From NCBI RefSeq assembly GCF_905475345.1, contig NC_066586.1, positions 19,460,812-19,524,811 on the forward strand: a stretch of DNA of 64,000 nucleotides. The letters are read 5' to 3'. The notes below the pieces were generated by a model. The model ran no database searches. It had not been told where the DNA came from and saw only the letters and a program-made list of their open reading frames with translations. The stretch is from Vespula vulgaris. Its lineage: Eukaryota; Arthropoda; Insecta; Hymenoptera; Vespidae. A program made the position numbers and the translations under genes. Shown in pieces: positions 1-12,652 of this stretch (its first letter is position 1; the number at the start of each line of letters is the position of its first letter).

Positions 1-292
1 CCGACAGAACGGCGCCACTTCTCTTTCTTTCTCTCTTACACTCGCGTGAACGTACACATACAAGCAAACACATATACATCCTTAACGCATACATCCTTAA
101 ACCACCCACCAGTCCTAGCGCGTTCCATGCTACTCTCTTTCTCTCCTTCTCTTCCGTCCTGTATAGGGAGAATCGCGACTTTATGGGACTCACCGACAAC
201 CACCAGAGCGTCTCGCTGGTCAAGGAGCCCATTTACCACTCCTGATCTCCCGGAGATTCGACCTCCGAATTCTTTTCGTTCTCCCTCCTTCT

Positions 293-333
<41 letters not shown>

Positions 334-532
334 CCTTTCCATCTCTCCCTCTTTCTCTTTTCGTTCTCCCCCGATACTTTTGCGAGACGCTCCTCTTTTA
401 CAGCATCTCGCTTGAACGTCCTTGTCTCCTTTGGAGCCTCTCTCTCGAGCATGGGAACTACCCTCGAGCGTGGCTCTTCGACGGAAATTAGCTTCCAACT
501 ACGTCGAGGGAAGAGATCGTTAATTGCGGAGT

Positions 533-545
533 CCTTTCTTTCTTC

Positions 546-580
<35 letters not shown>

Positions 581-600
581 TCCTTCTTTCCTTCTTTCTC
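533..600. repeat. (TTTC)n microsatellite
   Basis: Nearly continuous cttt units with a few TTCC variants at the edges. Confidence 0.95.
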
Positions 601-909
601 TTATGGTTAATCCTACCGCACGTCGTTTTCTAGTGTGCTTCGAAAGAGGAATTTTAGAAATGTTCATCGAGGCGCCTGAGAATTCGCGAGACGAAATACG
701 GGCTCCAGCAGATCGCCTTTTACTTGACACGCCCGACAAAGTTCGGCGTTTCGTCGCATCGACAACAACGACGAACGAACGAGAGCACGCAAGAACCATG
801 TAGTATACGTTTCGCACATTGTTAGAACGTTAATAAGAAGAAATCACAAAAGAGAATTTTTCGATTTCCAGACGAGCCTCTTCGTCGACTATGTCGTTGG
901 CTTCCTCGT

Positions 910-1122
910 CACGTGTGTTTCACGTAGCACGTGTGGGCCAGAATGTGGTATTGTGTGTCCGAGAAATGGGAACCATCGAAAATACCATTGTCCGATTTAC
1001 GACAAGAAAAACTTAAGCCGAATTTTTCTCAAATGGTTACCATTCGCACTTCGATTCTTTCAAATAGCAACAACAAGGGGCATAACGTTATTTTCTTTTT
1101 TCATCAATATGGTCAACACGTG
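910..1122. promoter_or_regulatory. Cluster of three CACGTG E-boxes
   Basis: Exact CACGTG at 910-915, 928-933 and 1117-1122, with a further half-like cacgta at 921-926. CACGTG is common in this window, so the cluster is only suggestive. Confidence 0.25.
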
Positions 1123-2663
1123 TGGACATCGACGTTTTCTTCCCTTCAGACTATCGAAGTCGACATCAATGTTTAAAATTTTTATGTACCAACCGATAAT
1201 AATCGCACCTTCGAGGGACTCAGCTGTTGTGGATTAAGATAATCGTCGGAATCGGTAGAAAGTTCTTTTTATAAGAGGACACGAAATCGAAATTTCGATA
1301 GTTGTCGAATACATTTGACGAAAAGGGCTTGCTCCGAGAACTGGCGAAAGGATTCAGAAAACGTAATTAGTAATAATGACGTCGTAATATAAGTTAATAA
1401 TTATCGAACGAAAGTTCGAATTTGCGTTACGACAAATATCAAACATTGCCTCGTAATACTTTGTAATGACCTTTGAAATTTGTTCGGATAAAGGGTATAA
1501 TTATAGTTAGTAGAAGGTATTTCCTTATAGTAGCTAAGCTAATCATTACTTCGACTTCGGCTCGACGAATTTCAACAGTTTGTTAAGCTTTCATTACTTC
1601 GTATAAAGTCGTATAAAGAAGAAGAAAAAAAGAAGAAGAAAAAAGACGAAACAAATAGAAAAAGATAGAAAGAAATGTCAATAAAAGAAGATAAACGCCT
1701 CGAACGAATGTAAAAATGAAAAATAGAAACTTCCAGCGTCGGTAAACGGAATTTCGTCCGTGTTTATTTACACTCGAGTGCGCGGTCTTGTAGTACAAGA
1801 AAACCGATAGTTTAGCTTCTTTCTTCGGGTAATATTGTCCGTTCCTTGTCTCTTCCTAGGAAGGGGAGGATAGACCAGAGACGTGTTGGTCGAGCGACGA
1901 ACATCTTGTCGGCACGAAGCGTTCCACTCGGTAGGAATGCTCGACACCTGCGTGCGGAAAACAAACCGAGCTTTTCGATTTTAGTCGGCCACATTTTCTT
2001 TACGATTCTGTTTGCCCTTGTCCCTCCGCTTCTGCGTGCATATGTTAAACACACTTCGCACATGTGTTCTCGCGAACAAACCATTCTTACGAAAGCTTCG
2101 ATTGTATTTAGATCGTGATATTTTTCCGGTTCATTTCTGATACATATATCACGCATATGTTTCCTAAATATAGGTAAGTAGATACATAGATAGATAGATA
2201 TCCAACGATATCGATCGTTCTAATCGAGATTACCGATAAGATAGAAGAGAAACGATGACTACGCTTTTTTCCTCGATAATATCAATTATTGTTTATGCAT
2301 ATATTCTGTATTTAGTTTTTTTCTTTTTTTTGTACGTATCATCGATTTTATCGATATCTTTTAAAATCGATAAGTTTCCGTCGGTGCTCTTGCACTCGAT
2401 TAGACGACGCGACCAAGTACTCGCGGTTATTTCCCCGTTATCCTCGAAGATAGAAAGCTTTTAAACGATCGAATATTCATTAGGTATATCATGAAAATAG
2501 ACCATTATTATTTCGCGAATAATTCATGTATTTAAATGTAACGTGAATGACATCGAGCTCTACATTTCCATCTTTTCTCGTTTCTTCCTTTTCTTTCTTT
2601 CTTTCTTTTTTTCTTTCTTTCCTTCCTTTTTTATTCATTTTCCATGTGACGACAACGACTGCA

Positions 2664-2697
<34 letters not shown>
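2664..2697. repeat. (ACG)n microsatellite
   Basis: Eleven uninterrupted ACG units after a degenerate leader (gacgacaacgactgca). The poly-Asp or poly-Val frames across it are repeat artefacts. Confidence 0.95.
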
Positions 2698-3377
2698 TGT
2701 AATTCCGTCGATTACGCCTCCTCTCCCAGTGATTCAGGTCGAGCAGAAAACGCGACCTGAAATTAGCCCGCGGGCACGTCGATTCGACGACGACTGACAT
2801 TTTGCAGTCGACGCGTTAATCAACGAACCTACTTTAATGCCGTCGTCATTGCTGGTTCACCTCGAATCACCGCGAAGGATGTAGGTTAATACCGGATTTA
2901 TAAAATGATTTGTGTCTACCCTAGTCTCCTCGACGGGTACTGATCGTCGAATAGAGAATAACATAATATATATAATCCAGATTTATATTGAAAAAACATA
3001 TATATATATATACATATATAAATTGTATATGTGTTGAATATGAGTTGATATATGAATATATATTTATATATACATATAAGTCGAATTTTCGATGAAATCT
3101 ATTAGACATAATAGATATACAGAATACCAAGATAGAAAATTCTTCTTTGTCATGATTTCACAATGACTTCTTTCTCCTCGTCGTCTTAATGGAAATCTCA
3201 AAGATAGCACGGTTCTTTTCCTTAATTTCTATTGGTCTTATTCGTCATCCTCTCTTTCTGCCTCGTCGCAGCACACTCGCGTAGATCGTTCTAATAATAT
3301 AACACGGAGAAGAGTCGCTCGGAAACGGAAGTCAGCTGACAGCTGGTAGCCGCGTCTCAGGAAGGAAGAATAAGAAT

Positions 3378-3415
3378 AAGAAGAAGAAGAAGCAGAAGAT
3401 GAAGAAGAAGAAGGA

Positions 3416-3455
<40 letters not shown>

Positions 3456-3488
3456 TCGACGACGAAGCAGAAGAAGAAGAAGAAGAAG
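3378..3488. repeat. Compound (AAG)n-(ACG)n-(AAG)n microsatellite
   Basis: AAG units at about 3378-3412, ACG units at about 3416-3462, then AAG units again to 3488. A complementary CTT tract follows 80 bases further on. Confidence 0.95.
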
Positions 3489-3569
3489 GTTGCGTTAACA
3501 GTGTACCGTACTAACAAGCGGCACGTGATTTACGTTAACGGTCGACACGCGACCACGAGCAAAAGATCC

Positions 3570-3640
3570 TTCTGCTTCTTCTGCTTCTTCTTCTTCTTCT
3601 TCTTCTTCTTCTTCTTTCTCCTCTTCTTCTTCTTCCTCTT
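3570..3640. repeat. (CTT)n microsatellite
   Basis: CTT units with CTG and CTC variants. It is the inverse complement in composition of the AAG tract at 3464-3488 and could pair with it. Confidence 0.95.
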
Positions 3641-4285
3641 TCTCTTTTATCTCCTTTTTTTTTATTACCTCCTTACCCTCCTTTATCGAGCTTGTTAATT
3701 TAAAAACATTGTCATTTTTCCGAAATACCGCCCGACAATATCTTCCACCAAATTGCTCGATACTTCGTCGAGGAACAATAAAGAAGGAAAAAAATGTAAT
3801 AAAAAATAAAAAATAAAAAAAAATCAAAAGAGAACAAAAGGAAAAGAAAAAGCGTAGCTTGTTTATCGAGCTTTCCTCCTCTCGTGCGAGTGTCTCGTCT
3901 AAGGTGCCTGTCAAGGAACACGTCGAGACTCTTTAGAGAGAGAAGAGCTTTTTCCTTACTCGGACGATCACGAGCAGCGAGAGAGAAGAGATAGGGGAAG
4001 GAGGAGAAGGAGGAGGAATGTTTCTATCGCTTTCTCTCTCGGGGTTGGATGAAAGGAATCACTGTTAAAAGGACGCAGAACTCGCTTGGCTTCGTGTTAC
4101 GGCTCCACGCGTTTTTAGGGTTACATGCCTCGCATCCGATAACACCACCCTCTTCTCTCTTTTCTTTCAAGCTTCTTCCTCGTTCTCCATCTCTCTCCCC
4201 TCTCTCTCTCTCTCTCTGTCACTCTCTCGACTTCTTCACGCATCGTGTGCATCGACCTTTCTGCCCTGCAGAAACGTTCTCGTCG

Positions 4286-4287
<2 letters not shown>

Positions 4288-4322
<35 letters not shown>
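4288..4322. repeat. (CT)17 microsatellite
   Basis: Uninterrupted CT run; a shorter one lies near 4199-4218. Confidence 0.95.
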
Positions 4323-4325
<3 letters not shown>

Positions 4326-5199
4326 CCTTTTTCTCTCGTCAAACAAAACCGATCCTCGAGACTCTGAGAAAATCCATACGCAACGACCATTTCAGGGGAT
4401 GCTAATCGTTTTTTCTTTTTTTTTCTTTTTCTTTTTTGTCTTATCCTGCGCGAACAGATAAAAGTTGTCGAAGGTTCATGGGAAATTTGTATACGACAAG
4501 ATCGTCGGTTGTCGCACAATAAACAACGCTCTTTAAATATATCCGATATGCGTTCTCTCTTTCTCTTCGTCGCGAAATCGCTTGAGCGTATCGATGATTA
4601 CGTATCGATCTAGGTCCAAATCGTAAGAGTCGAAAGTCGTTTCTTTCTTAACGTTCTTTGTAAATATTTGTATTTATAAAGATAGTCAACGCGCAAGATG
4701 ATTAGGCTTGTTTGCACATAAGAAGGGACACGAAATCTTCCACAGTGGAAAACAACCGAGGGTGACATAGGACTCGTTTTAAAGCGATTTCCTCAGCGTA
4801 GCTCGTTCGTTAGTATCCCGATGGTCGCTTAAAAAGGATGGAGATTTATACCGAAGTCGTTAAAACAAAAACAACGTATGACAGATTCTTTCTTGGAATT
4901 TTCTTGTCATTTCGAGGATCGCGTAGAAATGCGTGAATTATTTTAAACGAGAAGAAAAGGGAAAAAAATAAGGAGAAGACGAGTAAAAATGGTTTCCCAT
5001 TGGAAACACTCTCCTTTTCCACCTTCTCCTTCTTCGAGCAATCGCTCGAAGTAGGCAGCCTCGACATTAAACACATCCACCGTCTGCTTAATTTGAACAA
5101 AAGAGGAAGAAGGAAAAAAAGGTTGGAAGATGTGGAAAAAAACTTGATATCAGTGTGGAGTCCCTAAAGTGTCGAACGAAACACATACGAGAGATACGA

Positions 5200-5268
<69 letters not shown>
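5200..5268. repeat. (GA)n microsatellite, one of the longest in the window
   Basis: GA run with a single AAA interruption near 5208-5210. Confidence 0.95.
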
Positions 5269-5271
<3 letters not shown>

Positions 5272-5672
5272 AGAGAGAAAGAACACACTTAAACGAGTCA
5301 GAAGAGCTTCGAGTTCTTATCTACATGTGTATTTGCCTTTTTCCACTCGTTCGTGGCATTATCGTTCGAGTCATTAAATGCCGTTGAATGCTTCCTCGAA
5401 CAAAGCTGCGATAGATTTATCTTGTTGGACATAGTTAACTAACGATTACGTCTAGCTTTTCTTTGCTCTAGTCAAATCGAATCCTCGTAAAAAATCATTA
5501 AAGTCGCCAAGTAGTTGAAGTAAGTACATACATATGTTATGAATTTGAAAAGCAAACCACTAGGCATATTTCTATTCTGGTCGCCTACGCGAAACGATAT
5601 CGCTACCGGCTGATGACTCGGCGAAGGAGACTTGTCATTTTACATATACACGCGAACACGCACACCCGCGTA

Positions 5673-5675
<3 letters not shown>

Positions 5676-5703
<28 letters not shown>
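5676..5703. repeat. (GA)n microsatellite
   Basis: Short GA run shortly before the CpG-rich region of the candidate promoter. Confidence 0.9.
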
Positions 5704-5769
5704 TCATAAGCGTGTTAGCGGCCTCGTCGCGAATCGCGCTCGCGCTCGAGGGTTTTTCCGAGTCATTAA

Positions 5770-5880
5770 CTCGTTCCGCGAACGAGCCAGAATCGCGATA
5801 GCGCGCGCTGCCGGAAGGAGGATCAAAGGAGGTGTTTATAAAAGCCGAACCTGCTCGCGAGACATAACGCTCGACGTTTT
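5770..5880 (+). promoter_or_regulatory. Candidate TATA-box promoter
   Basis: TATAAAAG at 5837-5844 is a canonical TATA box, preceded by about 130 bases of very CpG-rich sequence (tcgcgctcgcgctcgag, gcgcgcgctgccgg). A perfect dyad, CTCGTTC-cgc-GAACGAG, spans 5770-5786. No TCAGT initiator is seen at the expected distance, and no gene downstream is recognised. Confidence 0.25.
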
Positions 5881-7006
5881 AAAGACGCTATTTTCCCCCC
5901 CTCTCTCATCTCCTTAGGATCGCGATAAAGTAGCGTCGTTAAGGTTTACTTTGCCGCTACTAAAAGCTCTAGCAAACGATCGCGATTACTCCGGGAAACT
6001 TTCCAAAAGGACTTTGAACGTTGTAATTTTTATCGTATTACACGAAAGATCCATATACAGATGGATTACAGACGATGAATGTCCTAACGAAATTTCTGTT
6101 AGTTCCAAGTTTCGAAAGAAATCCACCTTCAACGAGAATGAAAATTACTTTAGATTATTTCGACGAATAAAATCGCTCGTAAGCTTCTCGATTTTCAGGA
6201 GAAATTCAAAGGATTCGTATTTCGGCGTGGAATGAAGATCGGGACAGGACTGTCGCCATTACCGACATTCGTTCAGTCCAGCGAAGGACCTATCTGTAGG
6301 AAAGATCGCTTATCTCCTAGTCCCGTATTACCCGTGGATTCGTCCTTCCATTTGGGCGCACGGAAGTTTCCTTTTTCGGAAGAAAGACGAAAGCTGCGGG
6401 ATTTCCGAGGGTAATGAGGTGAAACGGTCGATCGGTCTCAAAGTATTTCGGTGCTGTGTCCGTGTAAACCTTACTACCTTTCTCTTGTTCTCTTTCTTGC
6501 ACAAATGTTTGGTCGTTAGCTTGTCATCGTGACCGAAGGAGTCGACGTTCCTCTTCTTAGCTACGCTTTTACCCCCGATATAAGTTCGCTAAAGGTTCTT
6601 ACGTTGCCTTTTCTTAACCGATGCCGTCCGCAGCGGGGAGTCGTTCTATATTTATGGTGGTGGAACGTCAGTCGCTATCTCTCTCGCTCTCTCCTGCAAA
6701 GTACATTCACCCCAGCAAGGATCCAACCGATCCTTCCGCTCGTACGTAGCTTCTGTTAGTTTCCTAGCTTTGACTTTGTCCGCCCGTTCGTTCGTTCGCT
6801 CCTTTCACGACACGTGCTGAAAACAGGGACCCTCGCGATAGTTCCTGCCATCCCCACCCCTCCGCCTCTTCCTCCACCTCCTCCTCCTCCTCGTCTTCCT
6901 CCTCCTCCCTCCATTCACCACCCGGTGACTTCGCGACGAGCATTACGAACCCCTACGCGCGGTGTCCCTTCCTTTTCTTTCGCCTTTTGGTGAACCCGCT
7001 TATGCG

Positions 7007-7024
7007 CACGTGACGGCACACGTG
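7007..7024. promoter_or_regulatory. Tandem CACGTG E-box pair, 6-base gap
   Basis: CACGTG at 7007-7012 and again at 7019-7024. The spacing of six bases is like the tandem E-boxes bound by bHLH-PAS dimers such as CLOCK/CYCLE in known circadian genes. Binding is inferred from the motif only, and there is no recognised gene within reach. Confidence 0.35.
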
Positions 7025-9566
7025 CGTCGAATTGAACGTGTCCTTCGTATTTCTAGTACATAGGTATATACATGTGTACTCGTGAAAAGGTCCGTTGAAA
7101 TCGATAAGGCTAACGAAGATTTTCTTTTCTTCGTGCAGACGCGTTTCTCCTTCGACGTTCCATTTAAATCACTATTTATTCGAAGAGGAATAACGTTTAC
7201 GCGTCGATTATAATTTAATCACTTCATTGACATTTTTTATCGCACGCGACAATTTATCGTAACGTTTCGGAAAGAAAACGATGATTGCCCGAAGATCTTT
7301 CGGCAATGAAATTTTTCTAATATGTTTACCATGTGTTTTGTTCCTTCCTTACGTGGTAAAATGGAACTTTGGTGTTGGGAATCGTTCTCGCCTTCTTTCT
7401 CTCGGCCGACGTAAGAGAAAAAGTAAGCTTGTCGCATAATATGGTATACTTAAGGGGCTATATGATTGTTATATACGTAAAGAGCTTTGAGTGGAGGTGA
7501 AGGGAAAGAGGCCATCGCCATGGCACACGTGGTATCTGCGTAGCATATGCGCAGATGGGGGTGTGTTAAAGGCATTAGAAAGAAGAAGAAAGAAGGCGCA
7601 GACGACTCGCCATCCGAAGCTTGTCGGCCAGATGTCCTGAAAAAGGGCCAAGGAAATTCCCAAGGGCACCGACCGCCCTCGCAGAATATACCTATATTGG
7701 TATGTACGTGTGTGTACGCCGTCACTTGGAATCTGATATTTTTAAATTAGTCTTCCACGCCTTCTAACCGATCTTCTTTATTAGACCTTTTTCTCTAAGA
7801 TACATATAATTAGGCAACTAATCGCTACCCTTTCACGATAATGTAGCACCTTCGAACATGAAGATGTTTCAGGAGTGATTAGAGTCTATTAGATTTTTTC
7901 TTTTTTTTTTCTCTCTCTTTCTCTCCCTCTCTCTTTCTTTTTTCTTTTTTTTTAAAGTAGAGAGTGAGGTAGAACGTTGTATTCGTAGATGAAAATCTAT
8001 ATTACGATCGTAACGTCATATCGTAGGGGTAGACCTTTATACGCCCATTTACTAAGTTAACAGCTGAGAATTGATTTAATCGAATTAACGTCTTGAAAAA
8101 TTCGCAAAAAAAGAAGAAAGGGAAAGAAATGACGAGTTTGCGAGATAGGTAGGTCGTTCTCCGGGGAATTTAGCCTACTCCTACATCCAAGTTGGTCGAA
8201 TCTCTTGGCGTAGGGGAAAGTCGAAATCGGCTTTTAGGAAGGTCGACCCACGGGACTAATAAGTCTGATTGCGTCAGCTGCGCGCGTCTTCATCGTTTCT
8301 GGCAGCGCGTAGTCGATATCTCGACGTGCTCTCCTCGTTGTCCTCGTACTCGGCCTCGCCCTCTCGTGATCCTGTCGTCTTTCTGCGGTCGAGTTGTTCG
8401 TCCCTGTGGATGGCACGTGAAAGATACGACGCGGTCTAATCCAAGAGGGCTTTGGGAACCAGATGGCCTCGTCGACGCCAATCAACTAATCCCTCCGTTA
8501 CCCTGCTCTTGACATCCACCCTTGCCTGAACCTCCCTCGATTCTCTTCTTTTCTTTAAAACGTTCGAGCAAAAATCTCGACCTTTCTACCCTTCAAAGAT
8601 ATGCATACGAACGTTTTCTTTTTTTCTTTCTATTTCGAACGATTTACGGATTAAAACGTGTATCAGTCTTATCGCGCGTAATATTTACGAGAAAAGCGAT
8701 AGCAGGCCATCGTTATAAGCGAAACTCTCTCTCTCTCTCTCTCTCCATCTCTCTCACGAAGAGACTCTTTCGAGAGCAAACACATCTGTTCCCGCGTTAA
8801 ACGCAACCTGTCGGCCAACTTTGGCAGCCTCCTCGAACTTGTCTTTTTAACTTGTCGCGATTTGTCGTCCTCCTACCCCACATCGTTTCTCTTCTCACCT
8901 GTTACTACTATTCTTCAGCGCGCTTGCACGAGCGTCGATAAATTTCATCTCTCCTACTGGAGCCATACTTCTCTCACCGATCAAATTGCTTCGTCATTCG
9001 GTTTATGGTTACCAGCCGCATTCAGCCTACATCTTCCTTCGGAGCAATCTAAAAAGTCTATTTCTGATCTCGCGACTCGTAATAGATACATCTCACGCGT
9101 TGCAAGGTGATTTATCTTTCGAGCTGTGGCGATCAGATTAAATTGGCGTCCATGAGTTGGTGTTATTATCCAGAACCCTTTTTTTGCCCTCCTCATCGAG
9201 AGAGGTACTCTCCTTCCTGTTAATCCTGGACAATACCAAATAGAAAGAGGGAGCCCGTATAATTTACGATTAACTTCCTTATCTGATACAACCTTTTACG
9301 AGCGGCTCTCGATATTCGAATCGCGATTATTATCAGACGTATTGAATCGAAGTCGAACATGGAAGCACCTGGACGAGAAGTCTATCTTCTCGAATCAATC
9401 TTCCGAGAGATTTCTCCGTACACTTTACGCTTTTTATTTGCGTAATCAATCGGCGCGAAGGAAGAAAAAACGAAGAAGAATCTTCGAAAGGAAAAATGAA
9501 AAATTTAACGTTCTCGTTAAATTCTCGGACGTGTGAATAATGTGGAAAGGACGTTGTACCTTGTCC

Positions 9567-9653
9567 TCGTCGTCGTCGTCGTCGTCGTCGTGGTCGTCGT
9601 CGTCGTCGGCGTCGGCGTCGTCCTCCTCCTCCTTCTCCACCTCCTCCTCCTCG
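9567..9653. repeat. Compound (CGT)n-(CCT)n repeat
   Basis: CGT units with TGG and CGG variants to about 9620, then CCT units with CTT and CAC variants. The poly-Asp frame across it is a repeat artefact. Confidence 0.95.
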
Positions 9654-10958
9654 CGTAGTTTATAATCTCTAAATATTTGATGGGCGGACCGTGTGGTCGC
9701 TCTCGCATCTGCGCCGGTGTCAGCTTCAATTATTAAAGCTTTGCCATATGTCCTCTCTCTCGCTTGGTTATCTCCTTCCTCGCCTCCTCTTCCCCTTTCC
9801 TACATTGTCACCGCCTTGGTTTCATCCTTTTCTACTAGCTTAGCAAGCTATTTCTCTAAACAATGTATCTTACGATGTATTTACTTCGTATCGTTAGTTT
9901 GAATAATTTCTCGTCTTGAATAATCTCGTCAAATCCTTTTTGTCATTACTCTTTTCGACACGCTTCGTCACGGTAATAAAATCGATAGCCTTTTTAGCAG
10001 GTTTACCGTTGTAAGGCTATCGCTGCGAAAGGCGGCCAAATGCTACTCGATATACGAAATACAAACCATCGTTACCTCCCTTTGCTATCGCAACATCGCC
10101 GTCGCCACCGCTATCCCCCACCTCCCACCTCCACCCCTTGCAACACCCTTCCCACAAAGAGCAGGCTGTTACCGAGCGACTTATTAAACGAGATTGCCCT
10201 TGTAAAACAGTTGGTCGTGGATTCGGACCCCCGACCTCTCTCCCTCTCGATGACAGATGGGTACATGTATGTAAAGATTATATAGAAATATATATGGATG
10301 TATGTACGTCTACATGTACCGATTCAAGGGGATTCTGCGAACGATCAAAAAAGAAAAAAAAAGATAACAAACGGAAAAAGAAAATAAAAACAACAAAAAA
10401 TAGGATGCATCGTGGAATTTTATATCTTCGATGGAAATAGAAAAAAATGTAACAATTTCATTTCCAATACTTCTTTGTCCTGTTTTTTTCTTGTTCTTCT
10501 TTTTCTCTTTTCGCTTTTCTCTTTTTTCCTTTTACTTTCTTTTTTTTTCTCTTTTTCATATCCACCGCAGAACGAACAAAATATTTATAGGTATGTCTGG
10601 CTCGTGAAGATATCTATCCGTTCATCGGCATCGAATGTCGATCCAGGCCGGTCATTTTTCTTCAACAAGATTGTCTGGAAATGAAAGTGTATCTCGCGAT
10701 ATATATTATCCCGAATTAGATATAGTTTAAGAATAATGATATGCGTTCTTATAGAAAAGGAAACAAAAAAAGGAACGCACGACATTTGTACAAAACGTGT
10801 TTAACGTTACAATCGATACGTCGAAAGAATACTTTGCAATCAGTTCGACGTTTGTATGTGAGCTCGATCGTGTTCACTTCGATCCATAGACTGCAAACTA
10901 TGATTATGATTGAAAAGGACACACAAATAGACGAATTGATTGACAGATGGATATATGA

Positions 10959-11000
10959 ATGGATGGATGGATGGATGGATGGATGGATGGATGGATGGAT
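10959..11000. repeat. (ATGG)n tetranucleotide repeat
   Basis: About ten perfect units. It is the only long ATGG tract noticed in the window. Confidence 0.95.
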
Positions 11001-11344
11001 AGGAAGATAGACAAATCTAGGAAGGAATGGTTAGAGGCAGCACATTTCTGATTGGACAGACACGACAGTAGTGCGTACGTTCTATACGCTCTGCACGTTT
11101 AATTCGAGTAATGCGATAGTCGTCGGAATAGAATCCGATGTTCGCGAGGTAAATTCTGAATTATGATACGCTCGTGCACTCTCCGTTCTGTAATCTCGTT
11201 TGTTTTAGTTCGTAGATTCGTTTCGTTAAAATTTGCAAATAAAAAAAAGAAAGAAGAAGAAAAAGAAATGGATTCTTTCGCTGTACGATATTTCGTCGTT
11301 TTTTTTTTTTCTTTGGCATACGATTACAATCAGTCTTCTTCGTT

Positions 11345-11369
11345 AAAAAAAAAAAAAAAAGAAAAAAAA
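11345..11369. repeat. Poly(A) run
   Basis: A15 or longer, interrupted once by G. It is not linked to any recognisable retrogene. Confidence 0.85.
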
Positions 11370-12174
11370 ACTACGTTTTATCGTTCGTGGCATAAAAACG
11401 ATGGACTAACATCCACAGCTTTTTCCTTGTCAGTTATCGCAATGAAAAGCCGTTATTATTGACTCGACCCGCAGGAGGATGCATGTCGTCCGATGGAAAT
11501 CACATATTCCGTGCGACTTGTCTCTCCCTTGTTCCCCGCCGTTTTGCTTGCCAATAACCCTCTCATAGTTGCCCCTTTCTATTTCTACTGTCGCTAGCCG
11601 TATTGGTTACGTGATAGTACCGGTGCACCGGTTTGAACTACGCCCCTGACGTCCGATAACACGATAGCGTCGCGCCATTAGCTCGCCACGTCTGTCAGAA
11701 GACACGTGCTGTTTCAATTACGCTGTTATAAGGGTGGCACAGTACGAGAAAAGTGAACGAGAGAGAAGGAGCTGTGTTTCTTTTCCTTCTCTCATTTTTT
11801 GCTTCATTTTTTTTCTTTTCTTCCTTTTTCTTAAAATTAAACGATATGTATATATTATTAAAATTTTAAATTACATCGTCTCTTCCTTTCGTTTTCCCTT
11901 TCGATAAAAATTATTCATTATTGAGAAATGTTTATACTTAGTTAAAAAAAAAAAAGAAGAGGAAAAAGAAACAAAAAAAAAATGTATGAAATACCAAACG
12001 ATCGGAAAGGAAGATCGAGTTGAATTCGTGGAAAGGTCAAAGATCGTTCCAGAGACGAAACAGTGGAGTCTTTATTGTTCGAGCACGTTCTTTATTTGCA
12101 TTTCGAGTGGGCCGCGCGCATATACATACTATATATCGAGAGATGTGGAATAGCGGGATCGATGACGATACAAT

Positions 12175-12199
12175 CACTCCTTGTTCCCGTCAAGGAGTG
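12175..12199. other. Perfect 9-bp hairpin
   Basis: CACTCCTTG, loop ttcccgt, CAAGGAGTG. The stem does not extend, so it is too short for a microRNA precursor. Confidence 0.5.
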
Positions 12200-12615
12200 C
12201 GAAGGGTGTACAACGCGACATTGCTGCGTTGGTTGCAGTGTGACGAGCTTGTAATATCTATGGTACAAAGACGTACGTACATATGTACGATAAACGTGCA
12301 AACCATGGACGTGCCGGATCAACCGCTTTGTCTCCTGGAACATTCAAATTTGTTTATCGAATTATCTTGCCCGGTAAACGTTGATCCTTGGATTAGAAGA
12401 TGCAATTAATAAGCACGTTGATTAGATAGGTTTTTTTGTTTAGAAAATTATCACTCGAATACGTCATTATAATATTTATATGTTTTTCTCAAGGAAAAAG
12501 TTGCTTCCTTGATCAAATTAATCGTCAGAAGGACTTATTCTCTCGATCTACGTGTATACGTATGTACGTACGTATGTACGTACATACATGGAGGAGGAGC
12601 CAAACAGAGAAAGAG

Positions 12616-12617
<2 letters not shown>

Positions 12618-12650
<33 letters not shown>
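12618..12650. repeat. (GA)n microsatellite
   Basis: GA run that follows a palindromic patch of tacgtacgtatgtacgtac near 12560-12586. Confidence 0.9.

Positions 12651-12652
<2 letters not shown>

Larger units (their letters stand above)
1..4700. other. Gene-poor, microsatellite-rich segment
   Basis: Contains CT tracts (about 270-345), a TTTC run, (ACG)n and (AAG)n tracts and several E-boxes. The open frames here encode Ser/Leu/Phe or Arg/Glu/Lys runs derived from simple repeats and show no protein family. About 850-2500 is ordinary AT-rich sequence with nothing I can name. Confidence 0.6.
4701..12000. other. Gene-poor segment
   Basis: Long stretches of moderately complex, CpG-rich DNA between GA, CT and CGT repeats. 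It contains the candidate TATA region near 5.8 kb and the E-box pair near 7.0 kb. I see no splice-consistent coding exon. The longest frames (for example around 8192-8512) resemble no family. Confidence 0.55.

Noticed and set aside
533..600. Regularly spaced repeats as a possible CRISPR array
   Set aside because: It is a plain tetranucleotide microsatellite without spacers; no array of repeat-spacer type exists in the window, which is eukaryotic.
12020..12409. 129-codon open frame on the plus strand
   Set aside because: No recognisable motif, no signal peptide and no splice or promoter support; a chance frame in CpG-rich DNA is likelier.
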